DNA from: Sulfurimonas sp.
GTDB lineage: Bacteria; Campylobacterota; Campylobacteria; Campylobacterales; Sulfurimonadaceae
Direction: 5' to 3'
NCBI GenBank assembly: GCA_030949825.1
Contig: JAUZSC010000017.1
Span: forward strand, 1 to 32,201
Length of the DNA stretch: 32,201 nucleotides
Positions 32,201-32,201 of the stretch are shown in pieces (position 1 is the first letter of the stretch; every line of letters starts with the position of its first letter). The notes beneath the pieces are model-generated. The model was given only the letters and a program-made list of their open reading frames with translations, ran no database searches and was not told the DNA's origin. The position numbers and the translations under genes were made by a program.

Positions 32201-32201
32201 C

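Noticed and set aside
30580..32201. Target-site duplication of the insertion sequence
   Set aside because: The right inverted repeat ends one base before the window edge, so the right flank is not visible.
1..32201. tRNA, rRNA, CRISPR array, prophage or replication origin
   Set aside because: Nothing with the needed structure or repeats was seen; repeats found are protein-coding repeats, promoter boxes and IS ends.

Overview
The window is low-GC bacterial DNA with densely packed, overlapping genes. Gene content (CusCBA-type metal efflux, OprD-type porin, DUF4139 and DUF819 proteins, multi-receiver kinases, an orphan ModA) and protein style point to a free-living Campylobacterota of the Sulfurimonas/Sulfurovum/Arcobacter kind. 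That placement comes from recognising gene families, not from a marker gene; no rRNA or tRNA gene was seen. No gene-free stretch exceeds 300 bases.

Layout. (1) 1-520: a type II antitoxin followed by a decayed ParE-like toxin. (2) 502-9490: housekeeping and envelope genes: a DUF819 membrane protein and a periplasmic Amidase_2 (minus), a DUF4139 protein and a DnaQ-like exonuclease (plus), a porin-modA pair (minus), a GNAT acetyltransferase coupled to a NhaC-type antiporter that has no normal start codon (minus), and a YkuD L,D-transpeptidase (plus). (3) 9496-14161: a copper island on the minus strand: OmpR-type regulator and histidine kinase, multicopper oxidase CopA, outer-membrane CopB, and a small secreted protein with two near-identical AGKCG-ending repeats. 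Two promoters here carry the same tandem GTAAT box at the same distance from their -10 element, so they are probably one regulon. (4) 14184-20964: a seven-gene plus-strand operon of unusual composition: PqqD-like protein, ATP-grasp ligase, PLP decarboxylase with a leader-like N-terminal extension (now frameshifted), urea-transporter/M23 peptidase fusion, outer-membrane beta-barrel, TPR protein and a response regulator lacking its phospho-acceptor Asp. This is the best candidate for an undescribed system. (5) 20973-26798: a small secreted His/Cys protein followed by a CusC-CusB-CusA-type RND metal exporter (minus). (6) 26819-30599: a PAS-kinase-REC-REC hybrid kinase (frameshifted) coupled to a REC-GGDEF-EAL c-di-GMP protein whose start lies just behind a run of eight G. 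(7) 30602-32200: an IS4-type insertion sequence with imperfect inverted repeats, ending at the window edge.

How it works together. Regions 3 and 5 make a periplasmic metal (probably Cu) detoxification set: sensing, oxidation, outer-membrane handling, binding peptides and tripartite efflux. Region 4 lies between them but has its own predicted promoter and terminator, and appears to be an envelope-linked small-molecule or peptide modification pathway with its own regulator. Several genes carry single-base lesions (decarboxylase, hybrid kinase, possibly transposase and toxin), so either the strain carries several broken genes or the sequence contains residual indel errors.
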